Assembly: GCA_937942435.1 (NCBI GenBank)
Contig: CALDEM010000004.1
Span: forward strand, 1 to 64,000
From: an uncultured Saprospiraceae bacterium
GTDB taxonomy: Bacteria > Bacteroidota > Bacteroidia > Chitinophagales > Saprospiraceae
Direction: 5' to 3'
Length of the DNA stretch: 64,000 bases
Part shown: piece by piece, positions 17,960 through 27,583 of the stretch
Position numbering within the stretch: the first letter of the stretch is position 1
Layout of the letters: each line of letters opens with the position of its first letter
Program-made: the position numbers and the translations under genes
Notes under the pieces: generated by a model
The model's input: the letters and a program-made list of their open reading frames with translations, nothing else
What the model was told of the DNA's origin: nothing
The model's database searches: none

Positions 17960-20164
17960 TCAATTAACGACATCAGATAAGAACTTAATTCTAACCAATT
18001 GGATCTCATCCATGGTTATGTCCTCTTCTTTCAATTCTGCAAAAGCATCATCTATGGATTCTGAGTCTGCCTCTCCGAAGTAATCATATATCTCTTCGAT
18101 TACATCTTCGTCCAACTGATCTTCGAGGTAGTAGTTGATATTCAGCTTTGTACCAGAACTAACGATTATGTTCAACTCGTCCATCAGTTCTTCAAAACTC
18201 ATGTTACTTGACGTTGCGATATCTTCAAGAGGTATCTTCCTATCAATCCCTTGAATAATAGCAACTTTAGCTTTGGACTTATCGGCAACTTGCTTCATGA
18301 CAAAATCCGTGGGCTTTTCAATATTGTTAACTTCGATATACTCTTTTATCTCAGCGATAAATGGAGCTGCATATCGGTTAGCTTTACCTTGACTGACGCC
18401 AGAGATATTGAGCATATCTTCCATCGAAGTTGGATAATATGTCGCCATGTCTTGAAGAGAGGGATCCATGAATACAATCCATGGTTTAACTCCATGCTTT
18501 TTAGCTTCACTTAATCTTACATCTTTAAGGATCTTAAAGAGTGTATCATCAAGTGCGCTTCCTTTAACTGATGTCGAAGTAACTGCATCTGCAGCTCCTT
18601 CTTTAGAATAATCATGATTGATACTAATAGAAAACGCTTCGCCTTTTTCTAAAAACTCTTTTCCTTTAGGCGTTACTTTTATGAGACCATATTGCTCTAT
18701 GTCTTTTCTGAGATAGTTACTTAATAGTGACTGTCTTAACAAAGAGTGCCAGAACAAAGGTCCTTGATCTTTGCCAACTCCAAAGCTCTTCTTCACATCA
18801 AACTTGTAGCTCTTCATCTCTTGGGTACTCCGACCAGTGATATACTCTACCAGAAACTTGATACCGTAGTTTTCATTGAGTTCTTCTACTATTGCAATTG
18901 CATGTTTTAATTCTGTCCCAACCTCTTGAGTTTCTTTTGGTCGTTGACAATTATCACAATTCTGATTACACTCTTCTCTTGCAAACTCTTCTCCAAAGTA
19001 ATGAAGTAAAAACTTGCGGCGACATTGGCTCGTTTCAGAATAGGCAACTACTTCTTCCATCAACTGTGCGCTGAGTTCGCGCTCAGAAAGTGGCTTATCT
19101 TTTAAGAACTTTTCTAACCTGAGTATATCCTTATAAGCATAGAACGCAAAACACTTACCTACTAATCCGTCACGCCCTCCTCTACCTGTTTCTTGATAGT
19201 AGTTCTCTATACTCTTTGGAATATTATAATGAATAACAAACCTAACATCCGGTTTGTCTATACCCATACCAAAAGCAATAGTCGCAACTATAACATCGAT
19301 CTCTTCCATGAGAAAGTTATCCTGGACTCTCGATCTCGTCTTTGCATCTAGACCTGCATGATATGGCGCAGACTTTATACCATTGACTTGGAGCACTTGC
19401 GATATTTCCTCTGTTGACTTTCTCGATTGTACATATATGATGCCTGACTCATTAGATTGCTTTTTTATAATCTGAACAATCTCTCTGATCGTCTGGTCTT
19501 TGTTGATTTTTGGTCTAATCTCATAATAGAGGTTTGCCCTATTAAAAGAAGAGACAAAAACATTTTGATTAGACATCGCCAAGTTTTTTGCGATATCAGA
19601 TTTTACCTTCGGGGTTGCGGTGGCAGTTAAAGCGATCACAGGTATCTTATCATTGATGCCATGTATCATCTCTCTGATTCTTCTATACTCTGGCCTAAAG
19701 TCATGTCCCCATTCTGAGATACAATGCGCTTCATCCACGGCTACAAATGAAACATTTACACTTTTAAAAAAGGCAATGTTTTCTTCTTTAGTCAAAGTCT
19801 CAGGTGCAACAAATAACATCTTAGTCTCTCCACTAACTATATCTCCCTTAACCTCTCTGACCTGTGTCTTACTTAATGAGCTATTAAGAAAGTGTGCAAT
19901 TTTGTCTTGCCCGCTATAGCTCCTTATAGAATCAACTTGGTTTTTCATTAACGCAATCAATGGAGAAATGATGATTGCAGTTCCTTCAGAAAGGATAGCT
20001 GGTAATTGATAGCACAATGACTTGCCGCCTCCTGTAGGCATGATCACTAATGTGTCATGATCGGTAAGTATAGATTGTACAATCTCTTCTTGTCGATCTT
20101 TGAATGAATCAAAACCAAAATATTTTTTGAGTGCCTCATGTAGGTCACTCGAAGAATAGCTCAT
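17960..20164 (-). CDS. recQ: ATP-dependent DNA helicase RecQ
   Basis: A 734-residue 3'-5' DNA helicase for recombination and fork repair. Walker A is PTGGGKSLCYQ, the DEAH box is AVDEAHCISEWGHDFR and motif VI is YYQETGRGGRDG. The RQC zinc site has CRRKFLLHYFGEEF followed by CNQNCDNC. An HRDC domain follows (about residues 525-605), with an acidic C-terminal extension of about 120 residues that is usual in Bacteroidota RecQ. It leads into aroQ. Confidence 0.96.
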   Translation of the reverse strand: MSYSSSDLHEALKKYFGFDSFKDRQEEIVQSILTDHDTLVIMPTGGGKSLCYQLPAILSEGTAIIISPLIALMKNQVDSIRSYSGQDKIAHFLNSSLSKTQVREVKGDIVSGETKMLFVAPETLTKEENIAFFKSVNVSFVAVDEAHCISEWGHDFRPEYRRIREMIHGINDKIPVIALTATATPKVKSDIAKNLAMSNQNVFVSSFNRANLYYEIRPKINKDQTIREIVQIIKKQSNESGIIYVQSRKSTEEISQVLQVNGIKSAPYHAGLDAKTRSRVQDNFLMEEIDVIVATIAFGMGIDKPDVRFVIHYNIPKSIENYYQETGRGGRDGLVGKCFAFYAYKDILRLEKFLKDKPLSERELSAQLMEEVVAYSETSQCRRKFLLHYFGEEFAREECNQNCDNCQRPKETQEVGTELKHAIAIVEELNENYGIKFLVEYITGRSTQEMKSYKFDVKKSFGVGKDQGPLFWHSLLRQSLLSNYLRKDIEQYGLIKVTPKGKEFLEKGEAFSISINHDYSKEGAADAVTSTSVKGSALDDTLFKILKDVRLSEAKKHGVKPWIVFMDPSLQDMATYYPTSMEDMLNISGVSQGKANRYAAPFIAEIKEYIEVNNIEKPTDFVMKQVADKSKAKVAIIQGIDRKIPLEDIATSSNMSFEELMDELNIIVSSGTKLNINYYLEDQLDEDVIEEIYDYFGEADSESIDDAFAELKEEDITMDEIQLVRIKFLSDVVN

Positions 20165-20558
20165 TTTTAAACTTATTATACTTACTTAGTTCAATTCTTA
20201 ACACCGATAACGTGATTAGGAAAGAGTTGATTTACTTATAGCAGTACGTAGCGATGTAGTATGCTTCTAAGATACTTAATAATTTGAAGAAATGTAACTT
20301 TAATAATTCTAATCTTGCGAACGCTATCAATATATTCGAAAGATTCTGATTTTTAAAAGTCAACGAAAATAATAATTATTTGAACTAACAGCAACTAAAA
20401 AATAGTCAGAAATAGTGTCGCCAACCTTACCCTTGTTATGGTCAAAACCCTTCCTCAAAATCCAATAAGGATTGAGTAACTTTTCGAAGAATAATCAACT
20501 GGATATTTAGTGGCTAACCACATATATAAAAGCCGAGACGCACTTTGTTTTGTACAAT
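20165..20558. other. 394-nt intergenic region, no gene
   Basis: No coding frame or RNA gene is visible. It must hold the recQ promoter on the minus strand and the 3' end of the FMN-protein transcript. An imperfect hairpin at 20454-20476 (CTCAATCC/GGATTTTGAG on the minus strand, loop TTATT) may be a weak terminator for the FMN-protein gene, since GGGTTTT follows rather than a full T run. Confidence 0.4.
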
Positions 20559-22166
20559 TTATGATTCAAAGGCTATTTCAAACTTAGGTTGAAATGTCGA
20601 AGCATCCGCCTGAACAAGATATGGATGCCATTCATCAGGACAACTTGATATATCCAACAGGCATCCTTTTGTGATATAAGGGTATATCTCATCATATCTC
20701 TGACTCTTGTTCATTTCGATACGTCGGTTGATATGAGATCTGTTTATCTGATTAATCTCTTTAATACCTGAGGCTGCTATCAACTCTATGAAGCTTGCGA
20801 TTGTCTCTTTGTGATACTCAGCGACTCTTTCTTTTTTATCTTTTACTACAAGTCCTCTCATCAGATGAGGATCATTAGTTGTAACGCCGACAGGACAGGT
20901 GTTTTTGTTACACTCGAGTGCTTGGATACATCCTAACGAAAGCATCATGGCTCGAGCACTGTAACATACATCTGCGCCCAAAGCAAATACTCTAAACATA
21001 TCAAATCCTGTAACGATCTTACCCGCAGCTATCAAGGCGATGTCTTTCTTCAGATCAAATCCAATCAGTGCATCATATGCAAATGCCAAGCCTTCGCGAA
21101 GCGGCATCCCTACCGAGTTGCTAAATTCTAATGGAGCCGCACCTGTACCTCCTTCTCCTCCATCTATAGCGATAAAGTCCGGCCTAATACCTGTCTCTAT
21201 CATCGCTTTGCATATGGCAAGAAACTCCGACTTTGAGCCTACACAAAGTTTAAAACCTACGGGTTTGCCACCAGACAATTCTTTCAGTTGCCCGATAAAC
21301 TTCATGAGCCCAAGAGGTGTATTAAAAGCCTTATGATAAGGTGGAGATAAAACATCCTTCCCCATCGGTACATTTCTAATTCTAGAAATCTCTTCTGTCA
21401 CTTTCTTTGCTGGCAGGATACCACCATGGCCTGGCTTGGCTCCTTGAGAAAGCTTAAGCTCTATCATCTTTACATTGTCTGCAGCTGCTCTTTGGGCATA
21501 TAACTCTGGAGAAAAGTTACCATCTTCAGCACGAGAACCAAAATAACCTGTGCCGATCTGATATATCAAGTCACCATTGAACTTATCATGATATTCTGAG
21601 ATCCCTCCTTCTCCGGTATTATGAGCAAAGTTGCCGATGGCTGCACCTCCATTTAAGGCCATGATAGCATTCTTACTAAGCGAACCATAACTCATAGCTG
21701 ATACATTGAGCATACTACAACTATATGGCTGCTTACAATCTGCGCCTCCGATGGTATATCTTGGTTCGTCATGTATATCATGATGGCTGATCGCCGCTAT
21801 ACTATGGTTCATCCATTCATAACCCGTCTCATATACATTCATCTGCGTACCAAAAGGTGCAGTATCAAGTACATTCTTTGCTCTTTGATAGACGATCGAT
21901 CTATAGATCCGTGAGAAGGGACGACCGTCGGTATCTGGTTCAACAAAGTATTGATAGATCTTTGGGTGGAGCCAATCTGAGAGATATCTAAAGTGGCCTA
22001 CAATCGGAAAGTTACGACGTATGCTCTGCTTGGTCTGAAAGTAATCTCCTATTGCAATTAGGAGTAAAATACCTAATATCCCTGCTAATACCCAAAACCC
22101 AACACCAACAAATAGAGCCAAAAGAACCGACACTATGATCGCCACTATCAATAGAACAAAAATCAT
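20559..22166 (-). CDS. Membrane-anchored FMN-binding glutamate synthase family protein
   Basis: A 535-residue protein made of two N-terminal hydrophobic helices (residues 1-45) and a glutamate-synthase-type FMN barrel. The barrel keeps SQGAKPGHGGILPAKKV, IDGGEGGTGAAPLEF and the Fe-S-like NKNTCPVGVTTNDP. It lacks the class II amidotransferase and the GXGXG helix of GltB, so it cannot hydrolyse glutamine by itself. Members of this stand-alone family are common in Bacteroidota but their reaction is not established. It could take ammonia or electrons from other partners at the membrane. It is divergent from the amylase gene. Confidence 0.85.
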   Translation of the reverse strand: MIFVLLIVAIIVSVLLALFVGVGFWVLAGILGILLLIAIGDYFQTKQSIRRNFPIVGHFRYLSDWLHPKIYQYFVEPDTDGRPFSRIYRSIVYQRAKNVLDTAPFGTQMNVYETGYEWMNHSIAAISHHDIHDEPRYTIGGADCKQPYSCSMLNVSAMSYGSLSKNAIMALNGGAAIGNFAHNTGEGGISEYHDKFNGDLIYQIGTGYFGSRAEDGNFSPELYAQRAAADNVKMIELKLSQGAKPGHGGILPAKKVTEEISRIRNVPMGKDVLSPPYHKAFNTPLGLMKFIGQLKELSGGKPVGFKLCVGSKSEFLAICKAMIETGIRPDFIAIDGGEGGTGAAPLEFSNSVGMPLREGLAFAYDALIGFDLKKDIALIAAGKIVTGFDMFRVFALGADVCYSARAMMLSLGCIQALECNKNTCPVGVTTNDPHLMRGLVVKDKKERVAEYHKETIASFIELIAASGIKEINQINRSHINRRIEMNKSQRYDEIYPYITKGCLLDISSCPDEWHPYLVQADASTFQPKFEIAFES

Positions 22167-22292
22167 GTATTATTTCTCTTTTCTCTAAGGTAAAAAAGAT
22201 CACTGTAATAAATTCACATCTTTGATGAGCGAATCTCTTTAAGTAAATTTAGAGACCGTATTTTGCCTTATTATGATCAAAGTCACAGGCAT

Positions 22293-23963
22293 ATGAACCG
22301 TTTTTTTTTATTCTTACTTTTGAGCTTCATCTTAGGTTGTCAACCTACACCCCAACCTAAAGAGGTAAAAGAAAGTCCGCACTTCACATGGGACAATGCT
22401 ACGGTCTATTTTATGATGACTGATCGGTTCTATGATGGTGATCCGTCCAATAACTATCAGCACACCCAGGATGATCAACCAGCACCCTATAGAGGTTATA
22501 TGGGTGGTGATATCAAAGGCATAACTCAGAAAGTCAAAGAAGGTTACTTCACTGATCTGGGTGTCAACGCATTGTGGATGACACCTCTTGTAGAGCAAAT
22601 AAAAGGATCCGTTGACGAAGGTACAGGTACGTCATTTGGCTTTCATGGTTATTGGACAAGGGATTGGACAGCGCTTGACATCAAGTTTGGCACGAAAGAA
22701 GATCTAAAAGAATTAATTAGAGAGGCACACCTACGCGGCATCCGAGTACTCTTAGACGTTGTTGCAAACCATACAGGACCGGTTACTCCGCTTGACAGCC
22801 AATGGCCTGACGAATGGGTTAAAACTGGTCCACGCTGCACCTATGTAAGCGCAGAAACGACAATTAACTGTACTCTTGTTGAAAATCTCCCTGATATCAA
22901 AACTGAAAGCGATGTCGAAGTAACGTTACCGGAGTTTTTGGTCGATAAATGGAAAAGTGAAGGGAGATACGATCGTGAGATCTCAGAGCTAAATGATTGG
23001 TTCACAACCACCGGATACAAAAGGACTGCAGTCAACTATATACTGAAGTGGATAGTCGACTTCATTAAAGAGTATGGTGTCGATGGATTTAGGATAGATA
23101 CAGTTAAACATACTGAGGCAGCTGTCTGGGATGATCTGTGGCAGCAAGCATATCTCGCTTACGCAAATTATAAAAAAGAGCACTCCGACCCTGTGCTAGA
23201 TGACGACAATGACTTTTACATGGTCGGAGAGGTTTACAACTATTACATCAGTGGTGGTCGAGATTATAATTATGGTGATGAGGTTGTTGACTTTTATGAT
23301 TCAGGCTTCAAGAGTCTGATCAACTTTGACTTTAAGTCTGATGCGCACAATGGATATGAGCAGATATTTTCTAAATACGACTCCCTGCTCCATGGACCAC
23401 TTAAAGGAAAGTCCATCCTTAACTATGTTAGCTCACATGATGATGGAGGTCCATTTGATAAAGAAAGAAAGCGCACCATCGAAAGTGGTACAAAGTTGCT
23501 TCTGTGTCCAGGAGGTGTCCAGATATATTATGGAGATGAGACAGGGCGCTCATTATCAGTCGAAGCCGATGGTGATGCGGTTCTTAGGTCATTTATGAAT
23601 TGGGATGAACTAAATGCCGGTGCAGATATCAATGGTATATCTACACAAGATATACTACGCCATTGGCAGAAGATTGGATCCTTTAGAAGAGACAACCCTG
23701 CAGTCGGTGCAGGCAGACATCAGATGGTGACTGAAGAGCCGTATGTATTCAAACGAACATACAACCATGGTAGTAAGACGAACAAAGTCATCGTAGGATT
23801 AGATCTGCCAAAAGGCCAAAAGAAGATTAGAGTAGGAGACACATTTGCCGATAAGGCTAAAATAAGAGATACTTATGGAGAGGTCGGCGCCATCGTAGAA
23901 AATGGTTATATCACTATAGATACACCTTATGATATCGCTTTGATTGAGCAAGTAGATGAATAG
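22293..23963 (+). CDS. Alpha-amylase family glycosyl hydrolase, lipoprotein
   Basis: A 556-residue GH13 enzyme. The start is placed at the methionine of MNRFFLFLLLSFILGC, a lipoprotein signal with lipobox cysteine C16; ten further codons upstream would spoil it. Catalytic landmarks are DVVANHTG, the nucleophile in GFRIDTVKH (D269), the acid/base in VGEVY (E313) and SSHDD (D383). A C-terminal beta domain follows residue 470. It probably hydrolyses alpha-glucans at the cell envelope. No SusC/SusD pair is nearby, so it is not part of a classical utilisation locus in this window. Confidence 0.88.
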   Translation: MNRFFLFLLLSFILGCQPTPQPKEVKESPHFTWDNATVYFMMTDRFYDGDPSNNYQHTQDDQPAPYRGYMGGDIKGITQKVKEGYFTDLGVNALWMTPLVEQIKGSVDEGTGTSFGFHGYWTRDWTALDIKFGTKEDLKELIREAHLRGIRVLLDVVANHTGPVTPLDSQWPDEWVKTGPRCTYVSAETTINCTLVENLPDIKTESDVEVTLPEFLVDKWKSEGRYDREISELNDWFTTTGYKRTAVNYILKWIVDFIKEYGVDGFRIDTVKHTEAAVWDDLWQQAYLAYANYKKEHSDPVLDDDNDFYMVGEVYNYYISGGRDYNYGDEVVDFYDSGFKSLINFDFKSDAHNGYEQIFSKYDSLLHGPLKGKSILNYVSSHDDGGPFDKERKRTIESGTKLLLCPGGVQIYYGDETGRSLSVEADGDAVLRSFMNWDELNAGADINGISTQDILRHWQKIGSFRRDNPAVGAGRHQMVTEEPYVFKRTYNHGSKTNKVIVGLDLPKGQKKIRVGDTFADKAKIRDTYGEVGAIVENGYITIDTPYDIALIEQVDE

Positions 23964-23979
23964 AGGTTGATAACCTTAG

Positions 23980-24009
23980 TTGATATGCTGTTGAAATGGC
24001 GTAATATTG
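23980..24009 (+). promoter_or_regulatory. Candidate promoter of the OsmC gene
   Basis: TTG at 23980-23982, a 19-nt spacer and TAATATTG at 24002-24009 match the Bacteroidota promoter with one mismatch in the -7 box. The -7 box ends 22 nt before the OsmC start codon. Confidence 0.4.
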
Positions 24010-24031
24010 CAGTTCTTTAAACGTCGTTATC

Positions 24032-24448
24032 ATGAATATTGAATTAAAAAGAGTAGATAATGCTTTTCGTCTACATGCCACCAATGAGCGAGGAGATAGT
24101 CTACACAGCGATGGTTCTGCCAAGATTGGTGCTGGAGAACAAGGCTGGAGACCGATGGAACTACTCCTTGTTAGCTTAGCAGGTTGTAGTAGTATCGATA
24201 TCATATCGGTACTTAAAAAACAAAGACAAGAAATCACAGATCTTAAGATCGATGTCTCTGGGACCAAGCGAGACGGTATACCTTCTCCCTATGAGACGAT
24301 CAATGTACACTTCACTGTAACTGGAGTTGTAAAAGAATCTAAAATGGAAAAAGCCATAGAGCTTACTAAAGGAAAGTATTGTTCCGTTTACTTTTCGCTT
24401 CATCCAGATATTGATGTAAGCTATACATATACACTCATTCCCGCATGA
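24032..24448 (+). CDS. OsmC/Ohr family protein
   Basis: A 138-residue OsmC-fold protein. The two family cysteines are visible as C52 (LAGCSSIDII) and C117 (KGKYCSVYFS), which in characterised members form a peroxidase-active pair acting on organic hydroperoxides. The spacing is closer to the YhfA-type subfamily than to Ohr. No signal peptide is present. It lies 81 nt before the methionine genes on the same strand and has its own candidate promoter. Confidence 0.85.
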   Translation: MNIELKRVDNAFRLHATNERGDSLHSDGSAKIGAGEQGWRPMELLLVSLAGCSSIDIISVLKKQRQEITDLKIDVSGTKRDGIPSPYETINVHFTVTGVVKESKMEKAIELTKGKYCSVYFSLHPDIDVSYTYTLIPA

Positions 24449-24529
24449 CTTAAAAAAGAGATAAACTTCGCAACCCAACGCTCTAATCAAACTTCGTCAA
24501 AAGCCTTCGATAGAAGAATCAAACAACGG

Positions 24530-25696
24530 ATGAAAGAAGAAACAAATGCTATCAGAGGTCAGATAGACCGTACTGCCTATAGAGAGCATAGTGTGCCGAT
24601 GTTCTTGACTTCAAGCTTTATCTATAAAAGTGCAGAGCAAGCAGAACGCATGTTTGCAGGTGAGGAAACAGGAGATATCTATAGTAGATTTACCAATCCT
24701 AATACAACTGAACTCATCAACAAATTCTGTAAATTAGAAGAGGCTGAAGATGGTGTTGTTACTGCTTCAGGCATGGCTGCCGTGTTCAGTACTTTAGCTA
24801 GCCATCTCAAGTCAGGAGACCATCTGGTTGCTTGTTCTTCTTTATTTGGCAACACCAACTACATCATCAAAAACATCTTGCCTACTTGGGGTATCGACCA
24901 TACCTTGGTAAGCGCAGATGATCAGAATGAATGGGAAGAGGCTTTTCAGCCAAATACTAAGATGGTGCTTATCGAAACACCGACTAACCCAGGATTAGAG
25001 ATTTTAGATCTACAATGGTTATCCGAACTTTGCAAAAAACATAATGCCATCTTTTGCGTAGACAATTGTTTTGCAACACCAATCTTGCAAAAGCCTATGT
25101 TGTTTGGAGCAGATCTTAGCATACATTCTGCGACAAAATGGACGGACGGTCAAGGGCGAGTTTTAGGTGGCGCTGTCGTTGGTAAAAAAGAGTATATACA
25201 GCCTATCTTTGATTTTTTAAGGAGGACAGGACCATCCCTTTCTCCTTTTAATGCATGGATCTTAAGCAAAAGCTTAGAGACATTAGGCTTAAGAATGGAG
25301 AGACACTCTTCTAATGCCTTGAGACTTGCCGAGCACCTTGAAGCACATGAAAAGGTCAGAAGAGTTAGATATCCTTTTCTAAGCTCTCATCCGCAATATG
25401 AGTTAGCTAAGAATCAAATGAAGTATGGTGGAGGGATTATCACCATAGATATCGGAAGTGCTAAAAAAGAGGTCTTTGCTTTTATAAATCGCCTAACCAT
25501 ACCAAGTATCACTGCTAATCTTGGAGATAGCAGAACGATCATCACTCACCCTGCTACAACTACTCATAGCAAGTTGAGCAAAAAGGAGCAAGAAGCTTCA
25601 GATATATATATGTCTACAATTAGATTATCTATAGGTTTGGAAGATGTTGAAGACCTCATTGAAGATATGGACCAAGCTCTAAATCAATTGCGATGA
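24530..25696 (+). CDS. metZ: O-succinyl/O-acetylhomoserine sulfhydrylase (Cys/Met metabolism PLP enzyme)
   Basis: A 388-residue PLP enzyme of the cystathionine gamma-synthase family. The PLP lysine is K203 in HSATKWTDGQGRVLGG, a form of the motif typical of MetZ-type sulfhydrylases. Other landmarks are TASGMAAVFSTLASHL and the substrate loop THPATTTH. It overlaps metX by 4 nt (ATGA). Since the next gene makes an acylhomoserine, direct sulfhydrylation to homocysteine is the likely reaction. The label MetZ rather than MetB or MetY is based on this motif only. Confidence 0.82.
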   Translation: MKEETNAIRGQIDRTAYREHSVPMFLTSSFIYKSAEQAERMFAGEETGDIYSRFTNPNTTELINKFCKLEEAEDGVVTASGMAAVFSTLASHLKSGDHLVACSSLFGNTNYIIKNILPTWGIDHTLVSADDQNEWEEAFQPNTKMVLIETPTNPGLEILDLQWLSELCKKHNAIFCVDNCFATPILQKPMLFGADLSIHSATKWTDGQGRVLGGAVVGKKEYIQPIFDFLRRTGPSLSPFNAWILSKSLETLGLRMERHSSNALRLAEHLEAHEKVRRVRYPFLSSHPQYELAKNQMKYGGGIITIDIGSAKKEVFAFINRLTIPSITANLGDSRTIITHPATTTHSKLSKKEQEASDIYMSTIRLSIGLEDVEDLIEDMDQALNQLR

Positions 25697-26712
25697 GCAT
25701 CCAATCAATATCTCTAAACGCACCTCTTGCGCTTGAGGTTGGAGGTATCATCTCTAAACCAAAGGTGGCTTACTCTACCTATGGGACACTTAATGAAGAG
25801 AAGAGCAACGTCACCCTTATATGTCATGCATTAACTGCTAATAGTAATGCTAATGATTGGTGGGGAGGACTATTTGGATCAGGAAAAGTGTTTGACCCTC
25901 ATAGAGACTTCATCATTTGTATCAATAATCTTGGTTCACCTTATGGGACGTCATCTCCTAAAAGTCTGGATAAGAATGGTGTGAGGTTTGGGCTTGACTT
26001 TCCAGCTTATACATTAAAAGATAATGCAAAACTTCATATCAGCTTACTCAAGCATCTCGGAATAACAAAGATTAACCTAATCGTTGGAGGATCATGTGGT
26101 GGCAATATCGCTCAAGAGATCGCAATCACCTTGGGTGATCGAGTTAATCAACTCATAGCTATGTGTTGCAGCGCCATAGAGACACCCTGGGTCATCAGCA
26201 TACACGAATCACAACGTATCGCCCTTCAGGCAGATCCTACACTTTCTGATAAAAATGAAGATGCAGGAAAAAAAGGTCTAAGAGGAGCAAGAGCTTTTGC
26301 ATTACCCTTTTACAGATCCCACCCATCATTTAAAATCCGACAATCAGAAGATGATCTTGATAAGCTCGATGACTTTAAAGCTTCGAGTTATGTAAGATAT
26401 CAAGGGGATAAGTTTGTGGATCGTTATGATGCACATTGCTATTACAAACAGCTAACAGCTCTAGACACCCACAATGTAGGACGCGGCAGAACTAGCATAA
26501 TATCGGCATTGGGTAGTATATCTGCTCGGACGTTGGCTATAGGGTTTAGTACAGATCTTTTGATTCCTGTTGTTGAACAACAATTTATAGCTGAACATAT
26601 ACCAGATGGATCTTATGCTGAGGTTGATACCTTATTTGGACATGATGCCTTCTTAATCGAAACAGATAAGATCCAAGGTGTCATTGATCATTGGAATTTA
26701 GAAAAGACTTAA
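25693..26712 (+). CDS. metX: Homoserine O-acyltransferase
   Basis: A 339-residue alpha/beta-hydrolase that acylates homoserine, the first committed step to methionine. The nucleophile is S134 in VGGSCGGNIAQE. The acid is in GFSTDLLIPV and the catalytic histidine in LFGHDAFLIE. The early block CHALTANSNANDWWGG is typical of MetX. The gene overlaps the sulfhydrylase gene by 4 nt and the next gene by 1 nt (TAATG), so all three are probably translationally coupled. Acetyl versus succinyl specificity cannot be read safely. Confidence 0.93.
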   Translation: MSIQSISLNAPLALEVGGIISKPKVAYSTYGTLNEEKSNVTLICHALTANSNANDWWGGLFGSGKVFDPHRDFIICINNLGSPYGTSSPKSLDKNGVRFGLDFPAYTLKDNAKLHISLLKHLGITKINLIVGGSCGGNIAQEIAITLGDRVNQLIAMCCSAIETPWVISIHESQRIALQADPTLSDKNEDAGKKGLRGARAFALPFYRSHPSFKIRQSEDDLDKLDDFKASSYVRYQGDKFVDRYDAHCYYKQLTALDTHNVGRGRTSIISALGSISARTLAIGFSTDLLIPVVEQQFIAEHIPDGSYAEVDTLFGHDAFLIETDKIQGVIDHWNLEKT

Positions 26713-27539
26713 TGGAAATCTGCTCCTTTCAGACACTGCGTGCCTATAAAGAAACGAAACACGGCATGTACCTTCAAGACGAAGAAGGCGACGAAGTACT
26801 ATTGCCGAGCAAGTATGTGCCTGATGACCTAAAAGTCGATGATCAAATCGAAGTATTCATCTACTACGATAGCCAAGATCGGGAGATAGCAACAACGCAA
26901 AAGCCTATCATTAGTCCATATGGTTTTGCATATCTTGATTGTGTAGATGTTGCACCATTTGGAGCGTTTATGGATTGGGGATTAGATCGAGATCTACTTA
27001 TACCCAATAATGAACAGGCACATCCACTTACTGTAGGCCAATCATATCTGACATATCTATTTGTCGATGAACAAGAGCGTATCACTGGCACGACTCATGT
27101 AGATCGATGTTTTTCAAATGAAGACTTTGATTTAAAAATTGGTGATCAAGTAGATATTCTGGTCTATCAGTTCACTGACATGGGAGTTAAGGTTGTCATA
27201 GACGACATGTATACGGGCTTACTTTATAGAGATCAGGTACAAGCACCACTGAGACATGGAGATCGGACGACTGGCTATATCAGTAAGATAAGAGCTGAGA
27301 ACAAATTAGATGTCTCCCTACATCGCTTTGGCTATAATAAGGTAATAGACAATAAGGATAGAATCTTAGAAGCACTCAACAACTCTGGCGGGTTCTTGCC
27401 TTTGCATGACAAAAGTGATCCTGACAAAATAAAACATCACTTACAGATTAGTAAGAAGATCTTTAAAAAGGCAATAGGTGGATTATACAAAGACAAAAAG
27501 ATCAGAATAGAAACAGAAGGCATCTACCTTATCAAATAA
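26712..27539 (+). CDS. S1-type RNA-binding protein, CvfB-like
   Basis: A 275-residue protein with tandem S1-like domains and a C-terminal winged helix (LQISKKIFKKAIGGLYKDKKI), the CvfB architecture. CvfB binds RNA and affects virulence factor expression in Staphylococcus aureus; the role in Bacteroidota is unknown. I place the start at the ATG sharing one base with the metX stop codon. A TTG seven codons earlier, inside metX, is possible but less likely. The coupling to methionine genes is unexpected for a general RNA binder. Confidence 0.85.
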   Translation: MEICSFQTLRAYKETKHGMYLQDEEGDEVLLPSKYVPDDLKVDDQIEVFIYYDSQDREIATTQKPIISPYGFAYLDCVDVAPFGAFMDWGLDRDLLIPNNEQAHPLTVGQSYLTYLFVDEQERITGTTHVDRCFSNEDFDLKIGDQVDILVYQFTDMGVKVVIDDMYTGLLYRDQVQAPLRHGDRTTGYISKIRAENKLDVSLHRFGYNKVIDNKDRILEALNNSGGFLPLHDKSDPDKIKHHLQISKKIFKKAIGGLYKDKKIRIETEGIYLIK

Positions 27540-27583
27540 TCTATCTGCGCATAACGCCTAAGTAGTAATAAGAGAAAGTGAGA

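Noticed and set aside
24449-24529. SAM riboswitch before the methionine genes
   Set aside because: Only 81 nt are available and no long paired leader or terminator stem is visible.
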